From the NCBI GenBank assembly GCA_030654695.1, contig JAURWY010000011.1, positions 124,001 through 188,000 on the forward strand: a stretch of DNA of 64,000 bases, read 5' to 3'. Origin of the DNA: Polaromonas sp. GTDB lineage: Bacteria > Pseudomonadota > Gammaproteobacteria > Burkholderiales > Burkholderiaceae_C. Of the stretch, positions 53,727-62,740 are shown piece after piece. The notes beneath the pieces are model-generated. The model was not told the origin of the DNA, did not search any database, and worked only from the letters and a program-made list of their open reading frames with translations. Position 1 is the stretch's first letter. Every line of letters begins with the position of its first letter. The position numbers and the translations under genes were made by a program.

Positions 53727-54728
53727 ATGCGCAAGCCAAAAAATTTATCCTCAACAGGTCGTCGACAAATCATGTTGGGCAGTGCTCTGGCACTGGCCAC
53801 CGCCACACTGGGTCTAAGCCCCGCAGCGGCACAGTCGTCCGATGGCCCGATCAAAATTGCGGTCGGATTTCCGCCCGGCGGCTCCGGCGACCTCTTCGCT
53901 CGGATTCTGGCCGATGGTCTGCGCGAAGAACTGTCGCGCCCGGTCTTGATTGAGAACAAACCTGGTGCCGGTGGCTTGACAGTGGCCATCGGTTTCTTGC
54001 GCAGCCCGAAAGACGGCAGTCAGCTGATGCTGGCGACCGGCTCGACGGCGATCTCCGCGCCCATCTCCAGAGCCAAACCGCCCTACAGCCCAGTGGACGA
54101 CTTCACCTGGATCGCCCTGCTCTCGAACGCCCCATTTGTCATTGCCGTCAACCCGGCACTGCCGGTGACGACGTTGAAAGAGCTGGTCGCCTACGCCAAG
54201 GCTCACCCCAACAAAATGTCTTACGGACATGCAGGTCTCGGCACCACGGTGCACTTGGCGGCTGAATTGTTCAAAGATCGCGCCGGCATTGATGTGGTAG
54301 ATATCGCCTATGCCGGCAGCGCCGGTGCCATCGTTGACACCATCGCCGGCAACGTCCAGTTCATCGTCGAAACCTCAGGGACACTGCTACCGCACCACAA
54401 GTCCGGCAAGCTGCGCATCATCACCACAATGGCTGAAGCACGTGAGAAAAATCTCCCGGACATCCCAACTGCACGTGAATCAGGTTATGACATATTGGCC
54501 GGCACCTGCAACCTGCTGGCCGCGCCACTCGGTACGCCTGCTGAAGTGATTGAACCGATTGCAAAAGCCGTTGGAAGACTGATGAATCGACCGGCCGTTT
54601 TGGAGCGACTCAGTCAACTGGGCATACAGCCGATCACCAACTCCAACCCTGCCCAGGCTCGTGCTTACGTAGCGGCGGAAATTGCGCGTTGGACCCCTGT
54701 CGTTAAAAAATTAGGGATTGCACTTTGA
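53727..54728 (+). CDS. Bug/TctC-family periplasmic substrate-binding protein (second of three)
   Basis: 333 residues with a twin-arginine-type signal (TGRRQIMLGSALALATATLG) and cleavage near PAAAQS. The mature domain has IKIAVGFPPGGSGDLFARILADGL, IENKPGAGGLTVAIGFL, YGHAGLGTTVHLAAELF and IPTARESGYDI. Periplasmic carboxylate-binding protein; no cognate membrane subunits nearby. It differs enough from the copies at 43061 and 58141 to bind a different ligand. Its stop overlaps the TTG start of the NDP-forming synthetase (TTTGACT), so the binding protein and the activating enzyme are coupled. Confidence 0.92.
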   Translation: MRKPKNLSSTGRRQIMLGSALALATATLGLSPAAAQSSDGPIKIAVGFPPGGSGDLFARILADGLREELSRPVLIENKPGAGGLTVAIGFLRSPKDGSQLMLATGSTAISAPISRAKPPYSPVDDFTWIALLSNAPFVIAVNPALPVTTLKELVAYAKAHPNKMSYGHAGLGTTVHLAAELFKDRAGIDVVDIAYAGSAGAIVDTIAGNVQFIVETSGTLLPHHKSGKLRIITTMAEAREKNLPDIPTARESGYDILAGTCNLLAAPLGTPAEVIEPIAKAVGRLMNRPAVLERLSQLGIQPITNSNPAQARAYVAAEIARWTPVVKKLGIAL

Positions 54729-56932
54729 CTCGACGGAGCCAAGAAGTTGTCGTCAACGCATCCGCGATCGACGGTGTCAACCGGGACGCTGTCGCGGCTC
54801 TGTTGACACCGAGCGCCATCGCCATCATCGGCGCGTCAGATCGATCGCGCTGGTCGAGCACCGCCTTTGAGAACCTGACCGAGGGCGGCTACCAAGGGGC
54901 TTTGCACCTCATCAACCCGCGTGGCGCACTGGCCCATGGGCGTCAGACCGCCACGTCCTGCATAGCCCTCGGCACACAAGTTGACCTTGGCCTGATCATG
55001 ACACCAGCCGCTGCGGTGGCTGATGCCATTGCTGACTTGGCCGCCGCGGGAGGCACATCTGCCGTGATTGTGACGGCTGGTTTTGCAGAGACGGGCAGCG
55101 CCGGCCAAGTACTCCAGGACAGCCTGCGCGAACTGGCGGCTAAACACCGCATTCGCTTGCTCGGCCCCAATTGCTTGGGCTTCATCAATTTTGTCAACCG
55201 GGCCTATGCCTGGACCACGCAGGTGATGGCGCCGTCGCGCAATTCGGGCGTGGCAATCGTCTCCCAAAGTGGTGCCACCGCGTATTTTTTGTCGACGCTG
55301 GCCCACCAGCAGGACATCGGACTGAGCCATGTGGTCTCCACTGGCAACGAAGTCGATCTCGATGCGGCCAGTTTCATCGACTACTTTTTAGACGATCCCC
55401 ACACACAGTCGATTGCGGTCTTTGCCGAAACCTTCAGGCACCCTGAACGCTTTCGCCGAGTCGCTGAGCGCGCGTTGACCATCGGCAAGCCACTGGTCGT
55501 CCTGAAAGTTGGCGCTAGCGAAGTGACTGCCCAATCAGCCATGGCTCACACCGGCGCTCTGGTCGGTGACGACCGTGTCTTCGAAGGGATCTGCGAGCAA
55601 TACGGCATCATCCGTGTGCGCTCGATGGAAGACCTGCTGGCCACCGCAGACATCGTCGGCCGCACTGGCGTTTTACGCCCAGGCGGTTTGTGCGTCTTGA
55701 CCAATTCCGGCGGCGTCGGTGAAATTGCCGCTGACACGGCAGACCTGCGCGGCATCCAACTGCCGGCTATCTCAGCGGCAACAGCAGCGCTGCTTGAAAA
55801 GAATTTGCCAGACATTGCCACCGTTCACAATCCGCTGGATCTGACGGGCTCCGTCACGCCTGTGCAATGCGAAGCCATCGTGAACATACTGGGCGTTCAG
55901 ACTGACCATGCGGCGATTCTTTGCCCTTGGTATGAAATTCCCAACGAACCCGCTCAAATGAGCGAGCGATTAACACAGTTGCATGCGCATCTCGCGACTG
56001 GCTTGGCAGCTGCGCCCATTCCCGGCCTGCTGGTGAGTTACACCAACACGCGGGTGAATGATTTTTCGCGAAAGATCATTGCAGAAACAGGCGCTAATTA
56101 CCTGGCGTGTGGTCTGGACCGAGCGCTGACCGGACTGGCGGGTGCTTTTTGGTGGTCTCAGCGGCAGCGCGAACACGCCAGCGTCAACACAGTCAAGACC
56201 ACAGCAGATGTCGCCGTGGCGCCCACAACAGACCTAGGCCAACGTCCGCGCTCAGAACACCAAGCCTTAGCATTTCTTGCCCGTCAAGGTGTTCCTGTCG
56301 TGCCAGCCGTACTGGCCAGCCATGCTGATGAAGCGGTGGCAGCAGCACGTGCCTTAGGCGGTTCAGTCGTCGTCAAAGTAGCCTCCCCGGACATCGCCCA
56401 CAAGAGTGATATCGGCGGTGTTGTTCTCAACGTGCAAGGTGATGATGCGGTGCGCGAAGCCACGTTGCAGGTGCTGCAAGCGGCGCGTGAGAAATGCCCG
56501 ACAGCGCATATTGAGGGCGTCATCGTTGCACCCATGCGCGAGCGCGGTATCGAGCTATTTGTTGGCTACACCCGTGATCCTCAATGGGGCCCTGTGTTGG
56601 CGGTCGGGCTGGGCGGCGTCTGGGTTGAAATTCTCCAAGACGTCGCGCTGCGGCCACTGCCTGTCGATGCCCGGGAAATCAAACGCATGCTGACGGGTCT
56701 GCGCGGCGCCAAGCTGCTGACGGGCCAGCGCGGCGTTCCGGCAGCAGACCTAGATGCTGTGGCAGACGCCATCGAACGCATTGCGCAAGCCATCATGAAC
56801 CTCGGGCCAGAACTCGAAGCGCTGGACGTCAACCCCTTGTGGGTTCGCGGCAGCCAGGTCGAGGCACTGGATGCCTTGTTTGTCTGGCGCGATGTAGAAG
56901 CCACGCCATCGGCAGCCATTGGCACCCACTGA
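54725..56932 (+). CDS. NDP-forming acyl-CoA synthetase (acetate-CoA ligase, ADP-forming type)
   Basis: 735 residues, both halves fused in one polypeptide. The CoA-binding half has IAIIGASDRSRWSSTAFENL, the LLGPNCLGFI motif and SQSGATAYFLSTLA, with the phospho-His275 in SAMAHTGALVGDDRVFEG. The ATP-grasp half has ARQGVPVVPA, VVKVASPDIAHKSDIGGVVLNV, AVGLGGVWVEILQDVALRPLP and the terminal EALDVNPLWV. It forms acyl-CoA from acid, CoA and ATP (ADP and phosphate as products). TTG start shared with the upstream stop. This is a third type of CoA activation in one cluster, implying several acid intermediates. Confidence 0.92.
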   Translation: MTRRSQEVVVNASAIDGVNRDAVAALLTPSAIAIIGASDRSRWSSTAFENLTEGGYQGALHLINPRGALAHGRQTATSCIALGTQVDLGLIMTPAAAVADAIADLAAAGGTSAVIVTAGFAETGSAGQVLQDSLRELAAKHRIRLLGPNCLGFINFVNRAYAWTTQVMAPSRNSGVAIVSQSGATAYFLSTLAHQQDIGLSHVVSTGNEVDLDAASFIDYFLDDPHTQSIAVFAETFRHPERFRRVAERALTIGKPLVVLKVGASEVTAQSAMAHTGALVGDDRVFEGICEQYGIIRVRSMEDLLATADIVGRTGVLRPGGLCVLTNSGGVGEIAADTADLRGIQLPAISAATAALLEKNLPDIATVHNPLDLTGSVTPVQCEAIVNILGVQTDHAAILCPWYEIPNEPAQMSERLTQLHAHLATGLAAAPIPGLLVSYTNTRVNDFSRKIIAETGANYLACGLDRALTGLAGAFWWSQRQREHASVNTVKTTADVAVAPTTDLGQRPRSEHQALAFLARQGVPVVPAVLASHADEAVAAARALGGSVVVKVASPDIAHKSDIGGVVLNVQGDDAVREATLQVLQAAREKCPTAHIEGVIVAPMRERGIELFVGYTRDPQWGPVLAVGLGGVWVEILQDVALRPLPVDAREIKRMLTGLRGAKLLTGQRGVPAADLDAVADAIERIAQAIMNLGPELEALDVNPLWVRGSQVEALDALFVWRDVEATPSAAIGTH

Positions 56933-56974
56933 AACCGACTCCTGACTGATCAACATCCTCTTTACAAGTTATCT

Positions 56975-58105
56975 ATGCGTACCCCACTCTGTGAAAAACT
57001 GGGCTGTGAATTGCCCATCTTTGCGTTCTCTCATTGCCGCGACGTGGTGGTTGAAGTCACCAAGGCCGGTGGCTTTGGCGTACTGGGTGCCTCCACCTTT
57101 TCACCGGAACAACTGGAAGCCGAATTGCGCTGGATCGACCAGCACGTGAACGGCAGACCTTACGGTGTGGATGTGATCATCCCGACCAAATACGACAAGG
57201 AAGCCGAAACCACAACGGCCGACTTGGAGACCATGATCCCGCAAGAACACCGGGCTTTCATGGACGACTTCTTGCAAGCTGAAGGCGTGCCCGAGCTGCC
57301 GCCCGACGAGCGCGAACGCATTCACCGCGAAATCATCGATGGTCGCGGCAACATGACGCCCGATGGCGCACGTCGCCTGCTGGCGGTCACGCTCAAGCAT
57401 CCCCAGGTCAAGCTGGTGGTCAGCGCCTTGGGGTCGCCACCGCCCGATGTGGTGGCGCAACTGCGTGAACACAAGGTGATGATTGGCGCCATGTGCGGCA
57501 AGGGCGAGCACGCTGCTCGCCACCGGGAAGCCGGCGTGCAATTGATCGTCGCCCAAGGCACTGAAGCTGGTGGTCACACCGGCGAAATCGCCACCATGGT
57601 GTTGGTGCCCCAAGTGGTCGAAGCCTGCGGCGACGAAGTCGCCGTACTGGCTGCGGGTGGCATCGCCAAAGGCAGCCAAATTGCTGCGGCACTGGCACTT
57701 GGCGCGCAAGGCGTCTGGTGCGGAACCGTCTGGCTGGGCACCACCGAAAGCGAACTGGACCCGTTTGAAAAAGAAGCGCTCTTTGCCACCCGTGCGCAAG
57801 ACGCCGTGCGGCGCAAAGCACGCACTGGCAAGACCGTGCGCATGATCAAAAGTCGCTTGTCAGAAGCGTGGGAAGCGCCCGGCGCTCCTGAGTACTTGCC
57901 GACACCCTTGCAAGGGATTCTTTACAACGAAGCCCATGCGCGTGTCGTCCGGGCCAAACGCAAAGACCTCTATTCTTTCCCGGCCGGCCAAGTGGTTGGC
58001 ATGATCAATGAAGAGAGCAGCGTGCGGGACGTGATGTACCGCATGCAGCTCGAGTATTTGGAAACGATGGAAAGATTGCACCGACTTAGCCCCGCAGAAA
58101 TCTAA
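56975..58105 (+). CDS. Nitronate-monooxygenase-family FMN protein (possibly a CoA-ester reductase)
   Basis: 376-residue TIM-barrel flavoprotein of the NMO/2-nitropropane dioxygenase superfamily. The flavin-site His201 is in AQGTEAGGHTGEIATMVL, and VAVLAAGGIAKGSQIAAALALGAQGVWCGT follows. The N-terminal substrate motif differs from true NMO (FAFSHCRDVVVEVTKAGGFGVLG instead of an apM), and an extra segment covers residues about 70-135. NMO relatives in acyl-CoA pathways, such as mycobacterial IpdC of steroid ring C/D breakdown, act on CoA thioesters. That role is more plausible here than nitronate oxidation, given the CoA-linked neighbours, but it is inference. Confidence 0.83.
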   Translation: MRTPLCEKLGCELPIFAFSHCRDVVVEVTKAGGFGVLGASTFSPEQLEAELRWIDQHVNGRPYGVDVIIPTKYDKEAETTTADLETMIPQEHRAFMDDFLQAEGVPELPPDERERIHREIIDGRGNMTPDGARRLLAVTLKHPQVKLVVSALGSPPPDVVAQLREHKVMIGAMCGKGEHAARHREAGVQLIVAQGTEAGGHTGEIATMVLVPQVVEACGDEVAVLAAGGIAKGSQIAAALALGAQGVWCGTVWLGTTESELDPFEKEALFATRAQDAVRRKARTGKTVRMIKSRLSEAWEAPGAPEYLPTPLQGILYNEAHARVVRAKRKDLYSFPAGQVVGMINEESSVRDVMYRMQLEYLETMERLHRLSPAEI

Positions 58106-58140
58106 ACCGCACTGATCAAAATCACACACGGAGAACAACG

Positions 58141-59100
58141 ATGACAAACCACTTCAAACCTCTTGCCATTTTCATGCTGGCGTCCCTGCTGGCTGTTGCC
58201 GCCCACGCCTTTCCAGACCGACCCGTGCGCTTGGTCGTCGGATTTGCGCCAGGCGGCTCCGACATCTCGGCCCGACTGGTCGGCCAAAAACTGTCAGAGC
58301 TGTGGGGGCAACCGGTGATCGTCGACAACCGGCCCGGGGCTGCCGGCAACATCGGTGCAGACGTCGTGGCCAAAGCGGTTCCAGACGGTCACACTATTTT
58401 GCTGTTGGTCAACTCGTACACCATCAACACGTCCTTGTATCGAAACTTGCCGTGGGATTTGCTGCGTGACTTTGCACCCATCGGCCGCTACGCCACTTCA
58501 CCCATGGTGGTGGTGGTCAATGACAAAATGCCGGTCAAAAATTTTGCTGAATTTGTAGCCTACGCCAAAGCCAATTCCGGAAAAATCAACTACGGATCTG
58601 CCGGCACAGGCACCGCCCCGCATTTGGCGGGTGAGTTATTTGCGTTGAGCTCCGGCATCGACATGACCCACATTCCCTACAAGGGATCCGGCCCGTCCGT
58701 CACGGCACTGGTCGCCGACGAAGTGCAGGTGTCCTTTGGCGCGATGTCAGCGTTTGATGGACTGGTTCAACAAGGACGCTTGAAGCCCTTGGCGGTGACG
58801 ACGGCAGCGCGTTTTTCTCGGCTCCCCAATGTGCCCACGGTCGCAGAGAGTGGCATCGCAGGATTTGACGTCGACATTTGGTATGGCTTGCTAGCACCAG
58901 CCAAAACACCACCGGCCATCGTCAAAAAAATCAGCGACGACTTGGCGCGTGTCATGACTGATCCCGATCTCTTGGCCAAACTCAAAGAGCGTGGCTTAGA
59001 GCCGGCTTATCTGGACAACGCGAAGACGGGTCAATTGCTCAAACAAGATGTGCAGCGCTGGCGCGACATCATCAGCAAGTTGAAACTGTCGCTGGATTGA
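58141..59100 (+). CDS. Bug/TctC-family periplasmic substrate-binding protein (third of three)
   Basis: 319 residues. A Sec-type signal, MLASLLAVAAHAF, ends near residue 23. The mature domain has PVRLVVGFAPGGSDISARLVGQKLSELWGQPVIVDNRPGAAGNIGADVVAKA and GSAGTGTAPHLAGELF. The conserved DxR-like FAPGGSDISAR region is intact. Signals differ from those of the other two copies (Tat-like), so export routes may differ. No transmembrane partner is near. Shortly before the SMP-30 gene, likely the same operon. Confidence 0.92.
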   Translation: MTNHFKPLAIFMLASLLAVAAHAFPDRPVRLVVGFAPGGSDISARLVGQKLSELWGQPVIVDNRPGAAGNIGADVVAKAVPDGHTILLLVNSYTINTSLYRNLPWDLLRDFAPIGRYATSPMVVVVNDKMPVKNFAEFVAYAKANSGKINYGSAGTGTAPHLAGELFALSSGIDMTHIPYKGSGPSVTALVADEVQVSFGAMSAFDGLVQQGRLKPLAVTTAARFSRLPNVPTVAESGIAGFDVDIWYGLLAPAKTPPAIVKKISDDLARVMTDPDLLAKLKERGLEPAYLDNAKTGQLLKQDVQRWRDIISKLKLSLD

Positions 59101-59105
59101 GAAAT

Positions 59106-60104
59106 ATGCAAAAAACGTCGCGTGAAACGTGGCTCGAGTGTGCCGAGAACTTGCGTGACGGTGCGCTCAACAGTTCCGACCAAGGGTTGCACAGGGTTGG
59201 CGCCGAATTACAACGGCCTGAGTGCGTACTGGCTCATTCGTCAGGCCGTCTATTTGTGTCTGACCGACGCGGCGGTGTGACGACCCTCTGGCCCGATGGT
59301 CGACAGCAACTCAGCTGTCAAACCTCCCTGCTGCCCAATGGCATCGCCCTGCAGCGCGATGGCAGTTTTCTCATCGCGAATCTAGGACCCGATGGCGGTG
59401 TCTGGCGGATTGCGCCTGATGGAAAAACAACCGCGTGGATGAACGACGTCGAAGGTCGGGCGATCGACCGCGTGAATTTCGTGTCAAACGATGCTTCAGG
59501 CCGCGTGTGGGCCTGCATCAGCGCCACCGATGGCAGTGACAAATACCCACTGCGCAGCGCCAGCGGCAGCATCGTGCTGCGCGATGCTGTCGGTACACGG
59601 GTGGTGGCGGATGGCTTGCACTACACGAATGAATGCCGGGTCAGCGCTGACGGCAGATTCATGTATGTCAACGAAACCTTTGGACGCCGCTTGTCGCGCT
59701 TTCGCATCGCCGACAGCGGCGAACTGAAAGACCGGGAAACCATTGCCACGTTTGCTGATGGCGATTTCCCTGACGGCTTGACGCTGGACGCTGAAGGTGG
59801 CGCTTGGGTGGTCTGTGTCGGCAGCAACCGCGTTTACCGCATTGCATCAGACGGCGAAAAACAAACCATCATTGACGATGCCGTGACAGCCACAGCCGCT
59901 GAGCTGGAAGCCGCCTTTGAAGCTGGCACACTCGACCGAACGCAATTGTCGGCAGCGCGTGGACACCGCTTGTCAAACGTCACCTCGTTAGCTTTTGGCG
60001 GGCCTGACTTGCGTACCGCGTACATGGGCTGCCTAGCGGGCGACTCGCTGGTGAGTTTCCGCTCCCCGGTGGCAGGTCTGACGCCCGCTCACTGGCACTG
60101 GTGA
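59106..60104 (+). CDS. SMP-30/gluconolactonase family protein
   Basis: 332 residues from the ATG at 59106 (a TTG at 59097 would add three). Six-bladed propeller pattern with the metal ligands in their usual places: Glu39 in QRPECVLAH, Asn in YTNECRVSADG and Asp in PDGLTLDAEGG. Members hydrolyse lactones or act on organophosphates. In this cluster a lactone made by a monooxygenase would be the natural substrate, but the enzyme is separated from the FMO gene by 12 kb. Followed by the enoyl-CoA hydratase gene, start 24 bases after its stop. Confidence 0.85.
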   Translation: MQKTSRETWLECAENLRDGALNSSDQGLHRVGAELQRPECVLAHSSGRLFVSDRRGGVTTLWPDGRQQLSCQTSLLPNGIALQRDGSFLIANLGPDGGVWRIAPDGKTTAWMNDVEGRAIDRVNFVSNDASGRVWACISATDGSDKYPLRSASGSIVLRDAVGTRVVADGLHYTNECRVSADGRFMYVNETFGRRLSRFRIADSGELKDRETIATFADGDFPDGLTLDAEGGAWVVCVGSNRVYRIASDGEKQTIIDDAVTATAAELEAAFEAGTLDRTQLSAARGHRLSNVTSLAFGGPDLRTAYMGCLAGDSLVSFRSPVAGLTPAHWHW

Positions 60105-60127
60105 TTGATCAAAAATGGAGAAGCAAC

Positions 60128-60892
60128 ATGAGCGATGAAGTACTGGTTGAACACATCGATGGGATGGTGATTGTCACGATCAACCGACCTGCGCAAAAAA
60201 ATGCAGTCAATCGCGCTGTCTCCTATGGTGTGTGCGCGGCCCTGGACGAGATGGATCACCGCAACGACTTGCGCATCGGCATTTTGACGGGCGCGGGCGG
60301 TACCTTTTGTGCCGGCATGGACCTCAAAGCATTTCTGCGTGGTGAAGTCACGCGCGTCAAAGGCCGAGGCATTTTGGGCATCGCCATGACCCCCCCGCGA
60401 AAACCGCTGATTGCCGCCGTAGAAGGCTACGCTTTGGCCGGCGGGTTTGAGTCGGTGCTGGCTTGCGACCTGGTCGTGGCAGCACGTGATGCCAAGTTCG
60501 GTTTGCCAGAAGTCAAACGCGGACTGGCCGCTGCGGCCGGCGGGCTGATGCGCCTGCCGAGATTGATACCGCAACGTATCGCCATGGAGGCCGCATTGAC
60601 CGGTGACATGATCAGCGCGGAGCGGCTGTATCAGTATGGTTTGATCAATCTGCTGGTCGAGCCTGGCCAAGCGCTGGAAGAGGCCAAAAAACTGGCACAG
60701 CGCATCATGGTCAACGCACCACTGGCAGTGGCTGCAAGCAAGCAAGTCATCATCGAACAGCACGACTGGCCCATTGACGAGATGTTCGCCCGGCAAGAAA
60801 GCATCACCGGCCACCTGCTGAAGTCTGCAGACGCACGCGAAGGCGCGAGCGCCTTTGCCGAAAAACGTGCACCTCAATGGCGCGGCGAATAA
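60128..60892 (+). CDS. Enoyl-CoA hydratase/isomerase (crotonase) family protein
   Basis: 254 residues from the ATG at 60128, with GGAG at 9-12 bases before; a GTG at 60101 is less likely. Oxyanion-hole segments GAGGTFCAGMDL and VEGYALAGGFE are normal. The two catalytic Glu residues of hydratases are both present, in AGGFESVLACDL and FGLPEVKRG. Hydrates or isomerises enoyl-CoA in the acyl-CoA route. Last gene of the plus-strand unit; its stop is one base from the stop of the convergent cupin gene. Confidence 0.92.
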   Translation: MSDEVLVEHIDGMVIVTINRPAQKNAVNRAVSYGVCAALDEMDHRNDLRIGILTGAGGTFCAGMDLKAFLRGEVTRVKGRGILGIAMTPPRKPLIAAVEGYALAGGFESVLACDLVVAARDAKFGLPEVKRGLAAAAGGLMRLPRLIPQRIAMEAALTGDMISAERLYQYGLINLLVEPGQALEEAKKLAQRIMVNAPLAVAASKQVIIEQHDWPIDEMFARQESITGHLLKSADAREGASAFAEKRAPQWRGE

Positions 60893-60893
60893 A

Positions 60894-61637
60894 TCAGTCT
60901 GCCACAACCAAGGCCGCTGCCGGGAACTGCAACACGAGAATCTCGAGCCCTTCAGGGCCCGACTGAATATCCACGGACTCGTCTGGCGTCACATATGCGG
61001 TGGACCAAGCCGGCATCCATGCTTGGCTGATCAGCGCAGACCCTTTGCTCACCACATAAAAACGCCCGCCTCCCAAAGCCTGCCCATCTGGGGCAGGCAT
61101 TTTGGTGTTTGGCGGCAGACGCAGCAGCCAGGCAGCCAAGCCACCTGGATCCAACTCGAGCAGCGACTCTTGTGAAGGTGCAGACCAATTTTTCAAGGCT
61201 TCGTGACCGATAAGCTCAGCAGGCTCAGCATGCGACTGCTGCTTTTTGATCCGTACTTTTAAATGCTCCCGCGCTTCTGGCAAGTACCATGCGCCGGTGT
61301 CGCTCATCGCACGCAAGGTGAAATACGAAATGCCTTCGGATTGGGAAATCAAAGGTCCGTAACCCGAATGCGGCGAGGCATAGTGAACTGTCAGTGGATG
61401 AATGGGGGTTTTACCCAGCGAACCGCTGCCGGCCGTAAAGACTTGAAACTGGTGCTCTAAATGAAAGTGAGTTGGCAGGGTCCAGTTCGCTGATTGCTCG
61501 ACCAAAAACGACTGCGGCCGAGGCCCAGAGCTTGCTTCTGAGACAAACAAGTCAGTCACCACGCCGACGAACTCTGCTTTGTTGACAACGCGCGGCGTCG
61601 ATGATCTGGCGCGCTCCAAACTTTCAGAAATTATCAT
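60894..61637 (-). CDS. Cupin-fold protein of unknown function
   Basis: 247 residues that read as a cupin. Residues about 54-98 give NWTLPTHFHLEHQFQVFTAGSGSLG with the HxH...Q pattern and Gly-rich turn, and HPLTVHYASPHSGYGPL follows. A second half (residues about 150-245) has LRLPPNTKMPAPDGQALGGGRFYVVSKGSALI and PDESVDIQSGPEGLEILVLQFP, so it may be a bicupin. The metal-binding His are mostly in the first half. Divergent from the IclR gene across a 281-base AT-rich gap. Substrate unknown; enzymatic or sensory roles both fit. Confidence 0.75.
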   Translation of the reverse strand: MIISESLERARSSTPRVVNKAEFVGVVTDLFVSEASSGPRPQSFLVEQSANWTLPTHFHLEHQFQVFTAGSGSLGKTPIHPLTVHYASPHSGYGPLISQSEGISYFTLRAMSDTGAWYLPEAREHLKVRIKKQQSHAEPAELIGHEALKNWSAPSQESLLELDPGGLAAWLLRLPPNTKMPAPDGQALGGGRFYVVSKGSALISQAWMPAWSTAYVTPDESVDIQSGPEGLEILVLQFPAAALVVAD

Positions 61638-61662
61638 TGCTGGCCTTTGATCATGGTTTTTA

Positions 61663-61678
61663 TTTCGAATTTACGAAA
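61663..61678. promoter_or_regulatory. Palindrome TTTCG-N6-CGAAA between cupin and IclR genes
   Basis: TTTCGAATTTACGAAA in the AT-rich divergent gap. It shares TTTCG and CGAAA with the tandem ATTTCGAAA repeats at 50671. It is 26 bases from the cupin start. A plausible autoregulatory site for the IclR protein encoded on the other side. The rest of the 281-base gap holds no convincing gene; one short ORF there was rejected. Confidence 0.4.
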
Positions 61679-61918
61679 ATATTTTCAACTAAAGTACAAT
61701 GTAGCATGGCTTTTTGTGAGCGGTCAAGTGAGGTTCTAAAAGATCGAATTTTCCAAGGGCTGCTGAAGTTGTCCAATGCTAAAAGTTTTAAACTACTCGA
61801 TCTACCTGTCGCATTTGACAGTAAATCCGACTGGCCTCCACAGCAGCGCAAAGTGCCAAGCGATATTTCTCGCATCAACTTTATCTAGCCAACCTCTCGC
61901 TCGAGGTTCAAGTCCCAC

Positions 61919-62674
61919 ATGAGTCCAGATCGTTACCTCCGCACGTTCGACGTCCTGAACCTGCTTGTGCAGCATAAAGAGGGGCTGCGCCTGACTGAGA
62001 TCAAAGACGCGCTGGGCTTACCCGTGAGCAGCGTGCACAACATGCTGCAAACCATGGTGAGTGCGGAAGTCGCCAGCATGACCGAAGACCTGCGCTACTC
62101 CGTGGGTCCGCGCACCGTGGCACTGGCGCTGCAGACCCTGCAGTCTCTCGACATCCGCACCATCGCTCGCCGACATTTGCAAGATCTAGCCAAAGATATC
62201 GGCGACGATGTTTACTTGGCCGTGCAAGTCGGCAAACGCGTCATTTACGCAGACCGCTGTTTGGGCACACAGCGTATATCGCTGGACATTCGGCTTGGAG
62301 AATCCCTGTTTCTTCACTGCACCGCCACTGGCAAACTGTTTGCGGCGCACGACCCAAAGTTAGCCGCGCAAGCCCTCGCCGGCCGCAGGCCCAAGCTGAC
62401 CTCGGTCACGATCACAGATCCTGTCAAACTGGAAAGCGAGTTCAAACGCATCCGAACCCAAGGCTACGCCAAGAGCGATGAAGAGTCCGTAGAAGGCATC
62501 ATCGGCTATGCCGTTCCGATCCAAGACGGCGCCGGCAAACTGGCAGCAGCCATCCACATTTCCGTCGTCGGCAAGCGGGCGACCAAGTCGCACGAGCGGA
62601 AATTGCTGGACACAGCCCGTGATTGCGCGACTCAAATTGAGAGGCACCTAGGTCGCTCTGCACCCAAGCCCTGA
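61919..62674 (+). CDS. IclR-family transcriptional regulator
   Basis: 251 residues. The N-terminal winged helix is YLRTFDVLNLLVQHKEGLRLTEIKDALGLPVSSVHNMLQTMVSAEVASM. The effector domain has DIGDDVYLAVQVGKRVIYADRCLG, FLHCTATGKLFAAHDPKL and SDEESVEGIIGYAVPIQDGAGKLAAAIHISVVG, the IclR GAF-like ligand pocket. Members sense aromatic acids or organic-acid intermediates. Encoded at the right end of the catabolic cluster, so the likely second controller besides TetR. Confidence 0.92.
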   Translation: MSPDRYLRTFDVLNLLVQHKEGLRLTEIKDALGLPVSSVHNMLQTMVSAEVASMTEDLRYSVGPRTVALALQTLQSLDIRTIARRHLQDLAKDIGDDVYLAVQVGKRVIYADRCLGTQRISLDIRLGESLFLHCTATGKLFAAHDPKLAAQALAGRRPKLTSVTITDPVKLESEFKRIRTQGYAKSDEESVEGIIGYAVPIQDGAGKLAAAIHISVVGKRATKSHERKLLDTARDCATQIERHLGRSAPKP

Positions 62675-62740
62675 ACGCAAACAGCACCACCGTCGCGCCT
62701 ACCAGCCTTCTCGGGCATTCACCCACCTACCTGCGACACG

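Noticed and set aside
61601..61888. 95-codon ORF in the cupin-IclR gap
   Set aside because: It overlaps the cupin start on the other strand, is in AT-rich DNA and has no ribosome-binding site or domain.
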